Below, piece after piece: positions 1 to 9,500 of a stretch of DNA of 64,000 nucleotides. The position numbers and the translations under genes are program-made. This stretch comes from Prevotella sp. (lineage in GTDB: Bacteria > Bacteroidota > Bacteroidia > Bacteroidales > Bacteroidaceae), in contig JAFYYV010000035.1 of the NCBI GenBank assembly GCA_017557405.1, forward strand, positions 1-64,000. Direction: 5' to 3'. The notes beneath the pieces were generated by a model, which was given only the letters and a program-made list of their open reading frames with translations, was not told the DNA's origin and did no database searches. Within the stretch, counting starts at the first letter, position 1. Each line of letters starts with the position of its first letter.

Positions 1-77
1 ACTCCACCGCATGCTTTTGGCGTTTGCGGTGCAAAAGTATAAAAAAATGAGGAAAGAATTATGATTTTAACACTTAA

Positions 78-99
78 TTTTTGGCGTGTTTTTGGCGTG
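78..99. repeat. Tandem 11-bp direct repeat
   Basis: Two exact back-to-back copies of TTTTTGGCGTG (78-88 and 89-99), with a related TTTTGGCGT at 15-23. The surrounding 1-244 holds no convincing gene. Short repeats of this kind can be recombinase or regulator binding sites, but no partner gene is visible. Confidence 0.55.
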
Positions 100-244
100 A
101 TATTATAAATTGATTTATATCAAATTATCATTATGCTTATATTGATTAATTTCTATTTCTCTTGTAATTCAGGCACTTATATAAAAGTATAACAAAAATG
201 ATAAATTTCAGTCTCAATACATGTTGGCGCCTCATCCCGACAAC

Positions 245-281
245 AAAGCGACAATCGAACATTCGGTTGTCGCTTTTTCTA
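245..281 (+). terminator. Intrinsic terminator of a transcript entering from the left
   Basis: Stem 245-259 pairs with 262-276 (AAAGCGACAATCGAA with TTCGGTTGTCGCTTT, one G:U pair), followed by a T run. It points along the plus strand, so it must end a gene or RNA that begins before this window or in the unassigned first 240 bases. Confidence 0.75.
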
Positions 282-1325
282 TTATAATACTCGTTTAACG
301 CCTGGAATCATTTTGACCATCCAGGTTAGGGGGAAGGAAAGGATAGTGGTAACAACTCCAATGAAGATGAATTTGCCAAAGGCTCCCATCCAGATTCCGT
401 CCACCACATTTTGCAACATAATCATCAATAACAGATGGAATACGTATGCTCCATACGATTGGGCGGCACACCACTGCCAGAAACGGGAGGTGGCACTAAC
501 AAACTGACGGAAGAACCATATCAGACCGAAACTGATGAAGATGCACATCAGCGATTCGTAGATTCCAAACCATTGCCAAACAAAAGCATTCCACGCTCCT
601 CCATCACGCAGATAATTGCCCACAGCCAAAGCAATACCAATGAGTAAGGCAGTCAAGCCCGTTACATTACTCATCTTGTCTAGCCATTGGAAACGATAGG
701 CTAGAATGCCCAAGACAAACATCATTACATATTGAAGATAATGAGCCGGTTCCATCGGCAGGGGTATGATGCCAAACGGCCAAATCCAATTGTCTTGAGG
801 ACTGACCTGACGGATGAAGTGGCTGCCAATACCCATCAGCAGGGCAACGGTCAACAGGCCGATAATGGTAGGCTTGGAACATTGAACATTTCTTTCCCTG
901 CTTTGCGACAGAGAGTGTTGGTTGAACATTGAATGACGAATCAAAGCATAGATGAGGCAGAACACCAACAGACTCTCGACAAACCACATGTGACCAATTT
1001 CAATCTTTCCTGACAAGACGCTGATGATAGCGCCCATGAAGAGTAGTGGAACGCCCAATCGGAGCAGTTTCTTTTGGATAAACAACTTTGTTCCTTGTTT
1101 GTCAAAGCTTCTGGGAACAAAAAAGCCCGATATAAAAAAATAGAGTCCCATGAAGAAAGCGGCATTAGTAGAGAAAAAGTGCCAAATCCAAGGCATGAAT
1201 TCAGCAGGATTGGAAGGCGTATAGGCCCATCCTCCACCATTTCCATAAGCCTGTCCGGCATGATGCATGATCACCAAGATGGTCAGGCAAACCTTCAGAT
1301 TATCGAGATAATAAAGACGTTTCAT
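282..1325 (-). CDS. Membrane acyltransferase, family 3
   Basis: A 347-residue integral membrane protein of the acyltransferase-3 family (OatA/OpgC type), which moves acyl groups onto surface carbohydrates or other exported substrates. The N-terminal motif YYLDNLKVCLTILVIMHHAG carries the typical first helix with the conserved His pair, and about ten hydrophobic segments follow. The start at 1325 is preferred over an upstream in-frame codon because a TATCTTTG -7 box lies at 1364-1371. Residues near the middle (nt 874-935) are encoded by AATGTTC 7-bp repeats, giving peptides such as NVQCS that look like an inserted repeat in a loop between helices. The substrate cannot be told from sequence. 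Confidence 0.85.
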   Translation of the reverse strand: MKRLYYLDNLKVCLTILVIMHHAGQAYGNGGGWAYTPSNPAEFMPWIWHFFSTNAAFFMGLYFFISGFFVPRSFDKQGTKLFIQKKLLRLGVPLLFMGAIISVLSGKIEIGHMWFVESLLVFCLIYALIRHSMFNQHSLSQSRERNVQCSKPTIIGLLTVALLMGIGSHFIRQVSPQDNWIWPFGIIPLPMEPAHYLQYVMMFVLGILAYRFQWLDKMSNVTGLTALLIGIALAVGNYLRDGGAWNAFVWQWFGIYESLMCIFISFGLIWFFRQFVSATSRFWQWCAAQSYGAYVFHLLLMIMLQNVVDGIWMGAFGKFIFIGVVTTILSFPLTWMVKMIPGVKRVL

Positions 1326-1344
1326 TTGTTTATATTTGTCTGTT

Positions 1345-1371
1345 CGTCTATCTATAGACGTTGCAAAGATA
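1345..1371 (-). promoter_or_regulatory. -7 box and leader hairpin of the acyltransferase gene
   Basis: On the minus strand a TATCTTTG -7 box occupies 1364-1371. Directly after it, 1345-1360 is a palindrome (CGTCTAT, CT loop, ATAGACG) that would form a hairpin near the 5' end of the mRNA. No clear -33 TTTG was found. Confidence 0.5.
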
Positions 1372-1441
1372 CTCAATTGTTGCACACTTCGCTAAATTTC
1401 TCTGTTTTTTTGCACGAAACTTACCACCTTTTCAGAGAAGT

Positions 1442-1578
1442 ACGTCACAATATCACAACATCACACGTCACATTAAGCACCTTCCACTCTCCCCACTGCA
1501 TCCAAAAATAGAGGAATCTCCTCCTCTGCACATATTGAACGACCTTATTGTGATGTGTGATGTTGTGATATTGTGATG
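1442..1578. mobile_element. Inverted-arm repeat element A (137 bp)
   Basis: The left arm (1443-1477) and right arm (1544-1578) are inverted copies matching at 32 of 35 positions. Each arm is four units of 7-8 bp of the form RTCACAAY, ending inward in ATTAAG (ATAAG on the other side). The 66-bp interior contains TTCCACTC near the left arm and TCTGCACAT near the right arm, both shared with elements B and C, plus a small GAGGA/TCCTC hairpin. It lies between the 3' end of the barrel receptor gene and the acyltransferase promoter. No ORF is inside. Confidence 0.7.
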
Positions 1579-1586
1579 TTTTTCTT

Positions 1587-1682
1587 GCGCATTTGTCAAA
1601 GACCATCTATAACCGTCTCATCGCATAGCTTTGACCGTGTCATTGTTGGCTTTTGACCTCCTCATTTGTGGTCTTTGACAAA
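1587..1682. repeat. 22-bp period array next to element A
   Basis: TTGAC recurs at 1631, 1653 and 1675, exactly 22 bp apart, and two more degenerate units fit the same phase at 1587 and 1609. The unit approximates TTGACC, three variable bases, TCATT, GCATAGCT. The same phase and core appear beside elements B and C. Confidence 0.7.
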
Positions 1683-1701
1683 ACAGAAGTATTACATGCC
1701 C

Positions 1702-3762
1702 TTACATTTTCTCTAGAATACCTGTATCAGTATCCCGATGGTTCATTGTTCGCTGAATATCGCGATATTTTCGTCCAGAAGAGAGATGCCACGTAAGGTT
1801 GAATGTCAGCATGTTGCCGAAGTCGCGGGTATGCATAGATGCTTCTTTGTGGATGTATCGGCTGAGCACCTCTGTTTTTTCGTTGAGCGGAGTGGCGCAA
1901 AAAGGATGCTGGGCGTAAAGGGAAAGGGTGATGTTCTTCATGCGATAGGAGGCAGTGAGATACCAAGCTGCTGCCTGCTGCCCACGATGCTCGCCCTCCA
2001 TGAAATTCCACCCATTATCTGTATAGGCAGTCAGCGTCCACTTGCCGAGATAGGCTTCGATGCTGGCTCCACCGTTGAAAGCCGTGTAGGTGTGGCGATA
2101 ATCATCTGTGAAATTGAAGAAACGATAGATTCCACCGTAAATAGTGGCAGCGAGATGTTCAGGGATGGCTTCCCAACGATTGTAACTTTGGATATAGAAG
2201 AAACTACACTCGTTGTCATCGTTTGTCTGACTTTGAAAGAAATGTCCGTCTTTTCTGGTATAATTCTCCATGTTGCAATCGGCATTCAGCCGCCAATAAC
2301 CTTGCAGTTCGGTCATCAGCCGAGGAGTAGAGTAGGTCAGTCGGAGGTCGTGTGAAGTCACTCGATTGGGATGGATGGTTGGATTGCCCACCAATGTCTC
2401 CATGCTGTTCTTCTTGATGGAGACGTCGCTGACAAGGGCAATTTGTGAGACGTGTTGCGAGATTTCGAAATCGTACTTCACTTTCAAGTGTTTTGCCAAC
2501 GGATAAGACAACGTCAGTTTGGGACGGAAGAGCCAGAAACGATCGTTGTAATCGTCTTGACGATAATAGCGGGTGCTCATGCCCAATCCTCCCATATAAG
2601 CGAGTTTCCCAAGATATCCTTTCAATTGGCCGAAGAGATAAATTCCCGATGAAATCATGGAATTTGTGGCATTTGCATCACCTGCGTACACATTCTTTAT
2701 ATATCGCTGACCATATTGGGTGCCTAACGAAAGCGTGAACGGTTTAAAGCGATTCTCATAGATGGCCTCTGTCCATAATGTGTATGACTTTCCTGCCACA
2801 GAATAGGCATAGTTACCACCCTCGTTCTGCTCAGCCCATCTATCGGTTTTGATGTATGTACCTACGGCGTTGGCGGTGAGCGACTGATGACGTTGGAAGT
2901 CGCGATGCAGATAAAGGTCGAGCGCAGGTGAGGCAGTTCGCGATGAAGAATGGTTCTCGTAGGTTGTTCCATTCGTCAGCATATTGGAACTATGCTCGCT
3001 AACTAGCATCTTTTCCCATGTTCGATGGGGTTGAATATCGCGACGGGCGGAGAGTTTCGATTGGAACACGTAGTTCGAGTCGCTCAAACTATAGGTCAGT
3101 TGAACGTTATGGTCGAGATTCTTGTTTTGTCCTGCCAACTGCTCGCGTTGAACACGATATTGCTCACCCGACTCCAACTCGTATGTCGCTTGTTCTTCAT
3201 ACTCCGTTCCTTTGAAGTTGCGATAATCCATTGAGTAGCTCGCTCCAAACTCGCTCTTCCCGCGATTGACCTTTCCATATATCGTCTCATCGCCGTTGAC
3301 AGTAGTGAGTGTATTTGTCAAGTCGGCTCCAATGTCGTAGCCGCTGATAGGATGCTTCACGATAATGTTGATGACATAGGCAATTTCCTCACCATATCTG
3401 ACGCCAGGACTATCGATGAAATCGATGAATTTTACAGATTTCATGTCAAGCGCAAGTAAATTTTCCTTCGTAGCGATAATGTTGTTGATTCGCACCTGAA
3501 CACTTCCAAGGTTTGAAAGTGCCGTGATGGTGTGCATTACGGGGTCGACACGCAGATGAGGAAAATTCAGTTTCGACAACAACGAATAACCATTGGAGGA
3601 ACTTTCTAGTTGTTGTCGGGTGGGATAGACGGTCTGCCCGTCCACCTTCTGCACAATGCGCGCACCTTTTACAGTCACTTCCTCGAGGGTGACATTCTTT
3701 TCGTCTTGTGCAGAAGCCGTCAACGAGCATACTGCCAATAATACATACAAAAATCTTTTCAT
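1702..3762 (-). CDS. TonB-dependent receptor-like outer-membrane barrel protein
   Basis: A 686-residue outer-membrane beta-barrel protein. A signal peptide (MKRFLYVLLAVCSLTASAQ) is followed by a plug-like segment (EEVTVKGARIVQKVDG, about residues 25-130) and a long barrel with alternating aromatic strands. It lacks the carboxypeptidase-like N-terminal domain of SusC proteins and fits the outer-membrane beta-barrel family often found in Bacteroidetes. The start at 3762 is chosen because the signal peptide begins there and a TACCTTTG -7 box (3783-3790) lies just upstream, ruling out the longer frame. It follows a membrane-bound winged-helix regulator by 100 bp, and that gap is packed with CTGACA sites, suggesting local control. 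The ligand is unknown. Confidence 0.85.
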   Translation of the reverse strand: MKRFLYVLLAVCSLTASAQDEKNVTLEEVTVKGARIVQKVDGQTVYPTRQQLESSSNGYSLLSKLNFPHLRVDPVMHTITALSNLGSVQVRINNIIATKENLLALDMKSVKFIDFIDSPGVRYGEEIAYVINIIVKHPISGYDIGADLTNTLTTVNGDETIYGKVNRGKSEFGASYSMDYRNFKGTEYEEQATYELESGEQYRVQREQLAGQNKNLDHNVQLTYSLSDSNYVFQSKLSARRDIQPHRTWEKMLVSEHSSNMLTNGTTYENHSSSRTASPALDLYLHRDFQRHQSLTANAVGTYIKTDRWAEQNEGGNYAYSVAGKSYTLWTEAIYENRFKPFTLSLGTQYGQRYIKNVYAGDANATNSMISSGIYLFGQLKGYLGKLAYMGGLGMSTRYYRQDDYNDRFWLFRPKLTLSYPLAKHLKVKYDFEISQHVSQIALVSDVSIKKNSMETLVGNPTIHPNRVTSHDLRLTYSTPRLMTELQGYWRLNADCNMENYTRKDGHFFQSQTNDDNECSFFYIQSYNRWEAIPEHLAATIYGGIYRFFNFTDDYRHTYTAFNGGASIEAYLGKWTLTAYTDNGWNFMEGEHRGQQAAAWYLTASYRMKNITLSLYAQHPFCATPLNEKTEVLSRYIHKEASMHTRDFGNMLTFNLTWHLSSGRKYRDIQRTMNHRDTDTGILEKM

Positions 3763-3782
3763 ACCATGTTGTGTTTTGGTTG

Positions 3783-3862
3783 CAAAGGTATGATAAGATG
3801 ACTTGTCAGTCGAAAAAACTTCCTGACATTTGTCTGACATTTTGCTGTCAGGGCATTGTCAG
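3783..3862 (-). promoter_or_regulatory. Receptor promoter with inverted CTGACA operator array
   Basis: The -7 box TACCTTTG (minus strand) is at 3783-3790, with a TTCG at 3811-3814 in the -33 position (20-bp spacer). Upstream lie CTGACA at 3823-3828 and 3834-3839 (11 bp apart), then the inverse TGTCAG at 3846-3851 and 3857-3862 (again 11 bp apart), with an additional TGTCAG at 3804-3809 inside the promoter. Direct repeats one helical turn apart are the usual target shape of OmpR-type winged helices, the fold at the C-terminus of the gene upstream. Confidence 0.6.
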
Positions 3863-4567
3863 TTATCTAATTGTCAACCGATACGCCTTGCTACGGTCGG
3901 ATTCTATTTTCAGGTTTGAATGTTGCTCGATGACAGGTTTCAATCTTCGGATGAGTGTGTAGAGAGTCTCGCTTGCATCAGGCTTTTTGGGCCATAGTGC
4001 CCTGCATATTTCCGCTTTTGTCAACGAATATGAAGAAGATTGGAAGAACATTTCCATCAATTGATGTTGCATGGGAGTGAGTTGCACGGTATCGCCATCA
4101 ATAGCATAGAAACAATCTTCCGCTTCCGAGTAGGTCAATCCTCCAAAACTATTACCTGAACAAGCAGACATCATTGGTTGCGTTTTGTCTGACATCTGAT
4201 GTCGACGATACCAAACGAACATCGCCCAGAAACCTGTCAACACCCATAACACCATAGCTGGTCTTTGGTCGGACAGGTTGAAGATGGTGGCTTCGGAACA
4301 ATGTGCGTATGCCCTGAATTTGCGCCCACGAGTATCTACAGCAAGCGTCGCCTTGCCTCGAAGTTCAGCTATCTGCAGATGATTGTTGAATGTGCGGATG
4401 GTGTCTTGGTTAATGACATCACTCTGTTGTTCTTGCATTGTAAGTGCAAGAGCCCTGTCAATGTCCTCACTTACCAATCGGCTTGTAGTTCTATAGCTGG
4501 TGAAGCTGGTCAGGTTGGAAACCAGAATGAGTGCGAAAAGCACGATGACAGTATGTTTCTGTTTCAT
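3863..4567 (-). CDS. Membrane-anchored winged-helix transcriptional regulator
   Basis: A 234-residue protein with an N-terminal membrane segment (TVIVLFALILVSNL), an extracytoplasmic region of about 70 residues, a second membrane segment (PAMVLWVLTGFWAMFVWY) and a C-terminal OmpR-type winged helix (TPMQHQLMEMF through SKAYRLTIR). This is a ToxR-like one-component layout with the DNA-binding domain at the C-terminus and no receiver or kinase domain. The start at 4567 gives a clean membrane segment; longer in-frame starts would add a basic, unlikely leader. It is the first gene of a pair with the barrel receptor downstream and is divergent from the TPR regulator at 4714. Its likely targets are the CTGACA sites that follow its stop codon; that is inference. 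Confidence 0.8.
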   Translation of the reverse strand: MKQKHTVIVLFALILVSNLTSFTSYRTTSRLVSEDIDRALALTMQEQQSDVINQDTIRTFNNHLQIAELRGKATLAVDTRGRKFRAYAHCSEATIFNLSDQRPAMVLWVLTGFWAMFVWYRRHQMSDKTQPMMSACSGNSFGGLTYSEAEDCFYAIDGDTVQLTPMQHQLMEMFFQSSSYSLTKAEICRALWPKKPDASETLYTLIRRLKPVIEQHSNLKIESDRSKAYRLTIR

Positions 4568-4680
4568 AAGTTGTTGTTTCGTCGTTTTGAATAGGTATTG
4601 ACCGATGCAAAAATAATGATTATTTCTAAATGACAGGTAGAAAAACCGTCGGAAAAGTTTCACTTTTGACAGTTTTTTTA

Positions 4681-4688
4681 TATCTTTG
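4681..4688 (+). promoter_or_regulatory. -7 box of the TPR regulator gene
   Basis: TATCTTTG, a match to the Bacteroidetes TAnnTTTG consensus, 26 bp before the start codon. The TTTG at 4665-4668 is closer than the usual 19-21 bp, so the -33 element is uncertain. Two TGACAG copies (4631-4636, 4667-4672) in this divergent gap could be further sites of the winged-helix regulator. Confidence 0.45.
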
Positions 4689-4713
4689 CCGTGTATTAAC
4701 GACGGAACTAACA

Positions 4714-6366
4714 ATGCGACAGCTACTAACGGCCTTACTGATATTTTTTTCAGCACTTACCCATGCCCAAAGCTCCGACTTGAAGTCGCGCTATCAGGAG
4801 ATCGACAAAGCCATTGCTGAGTCGCCCAACTATGTTGCTCAGCGCGAGGCGAAGATTACGGCTGTGCTTCGTGCTTTCGAGCAAGCTAGCGGAAAGCAGA
4901 AGTTTGACGAGGGCTATCGGTTGTATGAGCTCTATCGCCCATTTGTGAGCGACTCTGCCATCTATTTCCTTCACCAATGCATCGACTTGGCCGAGGAAAG
5001 GGGCGATGCGTCTGCAGTTGTACGTTGTCGTGCACAGTTGGCCATCCGTTGTTCGAACATAGGTCTTTACGATGAGGCTTTGAACATTCTCGACTCCATT
5101 CGGCTGACAGGCAAAGAAGAAAGGGCTGACATCGGCACTTATTATGAGGCATATAATAATGTCTATAGCGAACTGAGCTACTACACTCGTCTGGACGATA
5201 TGCGGGAATTGTATCAGAAAAAAGAGCGACAATATGAGCAGCTGATGTACGAATATTTGGCCCCCACTAGCGAAGCCTGTTTCCTGAAACGCGAACAAAG
5301 GGCGCAGGCGGAGGGGAGGTTAAAGGAGTCAATGCAAATTAACGATGAGTGGCTAAAAACGGTGGAGCCGGGTTCGCATCCCTACGCTTTGGTGGCCCTT
5401 TATCGTTATATCGAGTACAAGTTGCAACGCGACACGACGGAGATGATGCATTGGCTCACGGAGTCGGTGTTGGCTGATATTCGTAATGCCGCAATGGATC
5501 AAGGGTCGATGTGGGAGTTGGCGAACGAACTGATGCTACAGGGTGATATCGAGCGAGCTTCGAGCTATATCAGTTATACATGCGACTGTGCCAACAGATA
5601 TGGTTCGCGCCAACGTAATTGGCAAATAGCCCCCTTGTTGTCGCACATTGCCAGTAACTATAAGTCGCAGAGTGAGCGTACTACTTCGCAATTATGGATA
5701 ACATTGGCGGCTATCAGCGTTTTGGCTTTGTTGTTGCTCGCGGCCCTTTTCTTCCTGCATCGAAGGAACAAGCAGTTGGCGGTGGCACGGAATGCATTGC
5801 ACGAAACCAACAGCCAGTTGGCTGCTCTGAACGACGAATTGAAGAGTACCAACGAACAACTCTCAGATGTGAATAGCGAGTTGTCGGTTGTGAATTCACA
5901 ACTTTCGGAGAGCAATCGTGTAAAGGAGGAATACATCGGGCGATTTATGAGCCTTTGTTCCCAATATATCGACAAGCTCGACAACTATCGTAAGATGGTG
6001 AATAAGAAGATGAAGAACAAGGAACTTGACGAATTGTTCCAAATTTCAAAGTCGACAGAACTGAAGGAGAAGGAACTGGAAGAACTCTACGAGAACTTCG
6101 ACACTGTGTTCTTGCATCTGTTCCCCAACTTCATCGATGACTTCAACGCCCTTTTGCAACCCGAGATGCGCATTTACCCCAAAGAGAATCGGTTGACAAC
6201 CGATATTCGCATCTTTGCACTTATCCGTCTAGGATTCGAAGATTCATCAAAAATAGCCGAGTTTTTGCACTACTCAGTTAACACAATCTATAACTATCGT
6301 GCTCGCATCAAAAATGGTGCCTTGTGCAACCGTGAACAGTTCGAGAAACAGGTGAAATCGCTCTAA
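4714..6366 (+). CDS. TPR sensor-regulator of the DUF6377 type
   Basis: A 550-residue protein with a signal peptide (MRQLLTALLIFFSALTHAQ), a helical TPR-like periplasmic half (to about residue 330), a transmembrane helix (WITLAAISVLALLLLAALFF), a coiled coil rich in N, Q, E and L, and a C-terminal cytoplasmic region ending in a LuxR-like helix-turn-helix (SSKIAEFLHYSVNTIYNYRA). This matches the Bacteroidetes membrane regulators annotated as DUF6377, often placed beside glycan loci. Start 4714 is taken from the signal peptide and a TATCTTTG box at 4681-4688. It lies 229 bp upstream of the SusC gene in the same direction, so it is the probable regulator of the beta-glucan locus. Confidence 0.85.
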   Translation: MRQLLTALLIFFSALTHAQSSDLKSRYQEIDKAIAESPNYVAQREAKITAVLRAFEQASGKQKFDEGYRLYELYRPFVSDSAIYFLHQCIDLAEERGDASAVVRCRAQLAIRCSNIGLYDEALNILDSIRLTGKEERADIGTYYEAYNNVYSELSYYTRLDDMRELYQKKERQYEQLMYEYLAPTSEACFLKREQRAQAEGRLKESMQINDEWLKTVEPGSHPYALVALYRYIEYKLQRDTTEMMHWLTESVLADIRNAAMDQGSMWELANELMLQGDIERASSYISYTCDCANRYGSRQRNWQIAPLLSHIASNYKSQSERTTSQLWITLAAISVLALLLLAALFFLHRRNKQLAVARNALHETNSQLAALNDELKSTNEQLSDVNSELSVVNSQLSESNRVKEEYIGRFMSLCSQYIDKLDNYRKMVNKKMKNKELDELFQISKSTELKEKELEELYENFDTVFLHLFPNFIDDFNALLQPEMRIYPKENRLTTDIRIFALIRLGFEDSSKIAEFLHYSVNTIYNYRARIKNGALCNREQFEKQVKSL

Positions 6367-6476
6367 AATAGCGATAAATGTACAAAAAACACCTCTATAT
6401 CTCGTCCACTCTTTTTTTGATACCATAAAAACCTAAGTAATTAAAAATCAATAAGATAAGGAATTTGCGTAGATAG

Positions 6477-6533
6477 AAGCGTCCACTTTTCCATTCATGG
6501 TCGTGAGACGCTTTCTTTTTTTTCTTAATTTTG
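6477..6533 (+). promoter_or_regulatory. Hairpin plus -7 box upstream of the first SusC gene
   Basis: AAGCGTC (6477-6483) pairs with GACGCTT (6507-6513) and is followed by a pyrimidine-rich T run, a plausible terminator for the regulator mRNA. Immediately after, TAATTTTG at 6526-6533 fits the -7 consensus for the susC-susD operon, leaving a leader of about 60 nt. No -33 box is clear. Confidence 0.45.
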
Positions 6534-6594
6534 CACCATCGAAAAACAGAAATCGAGAATGCTAATTTAAATCATCTAAATCTAACAATAAAGT

Positions 6595-9500
6595 ATGAAA
6601 AAAAGCAGGTATTTAATGATGGTGTTGGCACTATTGTTGTCAATTACCGCGTCTGCGCAGAAGAGAAACTTCACGGGCGTTGTCGTTGACAATGACAACG
6701 AACCAGTAATGGGTGCTTCTGTTGTTCAGAAAGGAACCTCTAATGGTTCGATTACCGACTTCGACGGCAACTTTAGCGTGTCGGTGGAGCCGGGTGCTAC
6801 TCTTGTTATCTCGTATGTAGGCTATGTTACCCAAGAAGTACAAGCCGCCAATAACATGCGTATCGTTCTTACTCCCGACGACAAGACGCTAGGAGAAGTG
6901 GTGGTCATCGGTTACGGCGTTCAGAAGAAAAGCGTGGTGACGGCTTCCATTGCGAAGGTGTCGGCTGACGATCTCGATGGAAAGACGCGTCTGCGCGCCG
7001 AGGATGCCCTGAAGGGTATGGCTGCTGGTGTAAACGTCACTTCCGCTTCTGGTCAACCTGGCTCGAAGTCAATGATTCGAATCCGTGGTATCGGAACCAT
7101 CAACAGCTCCGAACCTCTTTATATCATCGACGGAATGCCTACCGACCAAAATGGTATGGAGAGTGTGAACCCTGGCGACATTGAGTCGATTGAGGTGCTG
7201 AAGGATGCTGCCTCGGGTGCCATCTACGGAGCCCGTGCCGCTAATGGTGTCATTCTTGTGACAACCAAGAAAGGTAAGGCTGGCAAAGCTCAAATCAACT
7301 ACAACTTCTCTTACGGTTGGCAGAGTGCATGGAAAAAGCGCGACGTGACGGGTGCTACCGATTATGCTATCCTGCAGAACGAGCGTCGTGTGCAGAATGG
7401 TATGGCTCCCCTCTACAATGATCCCTACAATCTGACAGATGCCAATGGCGATGCCATTACTGGTTTTGGAACCAACTGGCAGGATTTGCTCTTCAATGAC
7501 AATGCTCCCATCGTGCAGCATGACGTGAGTGTGAGTGGTGCCTCGGAGAAAGTGAACTACTATCTCTCTTTAGGTTATTTTGATCAGGAGGGTATCGTGG
7601 GCGGTAATTTCGGACAGTCGAACTACGATCGTCTGACCATCCGCTCTAACAACCAGTTCAACCTCTTCGACGACTCCAAGGAACGCAACTTCCTGAACAA
7701 ACTCGACTTGGGCGCGAACCTCTCTTATATGCGTGTGCACAACACGGGTGTTAGCGACAACTCTACTTGGGGTTCGCCCCTCGGCTCAGCCCTCTATCTA
7801 GCTCCCACGCTTCCTGTAACCCTCAGAGGTCAGATAGCACAAGATATGATTGACCGTTACTCGGCCTACGATCTTTATACTGATGCTGCTGGAAATCCTT
7901 ATACAATCCCTGGATTCATCGGAAGTTATCAGGAACAGAATAACCCTATCGCGATGATGCAGGGCAATCCTAACAAGAACTGGAGCCACAAGTTCATGCC
8001 GAAGTTCTCGCTCGACTTGCAGTTGTGGGATGAGTTGAAATATCATTTCACTTATAGTGCCGAACTCTCTTTCTGGGGTTACGATGGCGCTACCTTGCAG
8101 AAGTACTACCTCTCGGGTAACAACAACAGCGACCATACACAAGCTACCGCTTACAAGGGTAACAACTCTACGTGGCAGATTGAAAACACGCTGACCTACG
8201 ACAAGACTTTCGGTAAGCACACCATAGGTGTGGTGTTGGGACAGAGTGCTTTGAAGACGAAGGGCGACGAGTTGGGCGGTTCGCATTGGAATTTGGTGAA
8301 TACCGAGAAACCCAGCATCAACTATACCACTGGTGGCGCTTTGGAACTCTCCACTGACGCAGATGGCAAAGTGACGGGCGCCAAGAGTCTTATTGGTGTT
8401 TGGGGTGGTCCCTACACAGAGCATCGCTTGGCATCGCTCTTCGCTCGTTTAAGCTACAACTTCGATGAGAAATACATGTTCCAAGCTACCATTCGTCGTG
8501 ATGGTTCCAGCCGTTTCGGTTCGAACAACAAATATGGTACATTCCCCTCTTTCTCTGTGGGATGGAATGTGATGAACGAAGACTTCATGGCGAATACTCG
8601 TGATTGGCTCACCAATCTGAAACTCCGTGCTAGTTGGGGAAAGAACGGTAACGACAATATTGGCGACTTCGCTTATACCACGTTGACGGCTACTGGTGGT
8701 AGTAGCAACTATTATTTCGGACAAACCGCCGCAATGACCTATGGTTCGAAGGCCAACCGTCTGGCTAACGAAGACTTGAAGTGGGAGGAGAGCGAACAGA
8801 CCAACCTTGGTGTTGACTTCGGATTCTGGAACAACCAGCTGACCTTCAGCGTCGACTACTTCCTGAAGAAGACCAATGGCATGATTATCGATATGCCTAT
8901 CCCCAGCTATGTGGGTGAGCAGCGTCCATTAGCCAACGTCGGCGACATGGAGAACAGTGGATGGGAGTTCGAACTGGGTTACAAGTGGAATATTGCCGAC
9001 GCCCGCTTTGGTGTCAAAGCAAACGCTTCTTATCTGCACAACGAGTTGAAGAATCTGGGTAATGATACTGGTTTCCTGAACTATGGCATCAGCCAGTTTG
9101 CCGACGGAGGCACTCGTGCCGAGAATGGCCAGCCCTTCCCATTCTTCTATGGATACAAGACTAACGGCATCCTGCAGAACCAAGCTGAGGCCGATGCTTA
9201 TAACGCTCAATACGGCACCACCAGCAAGCCTGGCGACTTCCGTTTTGTGGATACTAATGGCGACAATAAGATTTCTTCTGACGACCGTACGAACATAGGT
9301 AATGGTGTGCCAGATTGGTCGTTCGGTTTCAATTTCGATGCCGAATGGAAGGGCTTCGACCTGAGCGTCTTCTTCCAAGGAGTTAGTGGAGTAGATGTGT
9401 TCGATGCTACCTACAGACAGGACATCGCTTCAGGTAACTATCCCACATGGATTCTCCAGCGTTGGACGGGTGAAGGCACTAGCAACACCGTGCCTACCTT

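Noticed and set aside
1442-1578. Element A as a simple transcription terminator
   Set aside because: The 66-bp loop, tandem-unit arms and lack of a T run do not fit an intrinsic terminator, and two other loci share its core.
3763-3840. Longer N-terminus for the barrel receptor starting at 3840
   Set aside because: It would include the -7 box and a CTGACA operator inside the coding region and hide the signal peptide.
4568-4756. Longer N-terminus for the winged-helix regulator starting at 4756
   Set aside because: It overlaps the divergent promoter and the start of the TPR regulator gene; the start at 4567 gives a normal membrane anchor.
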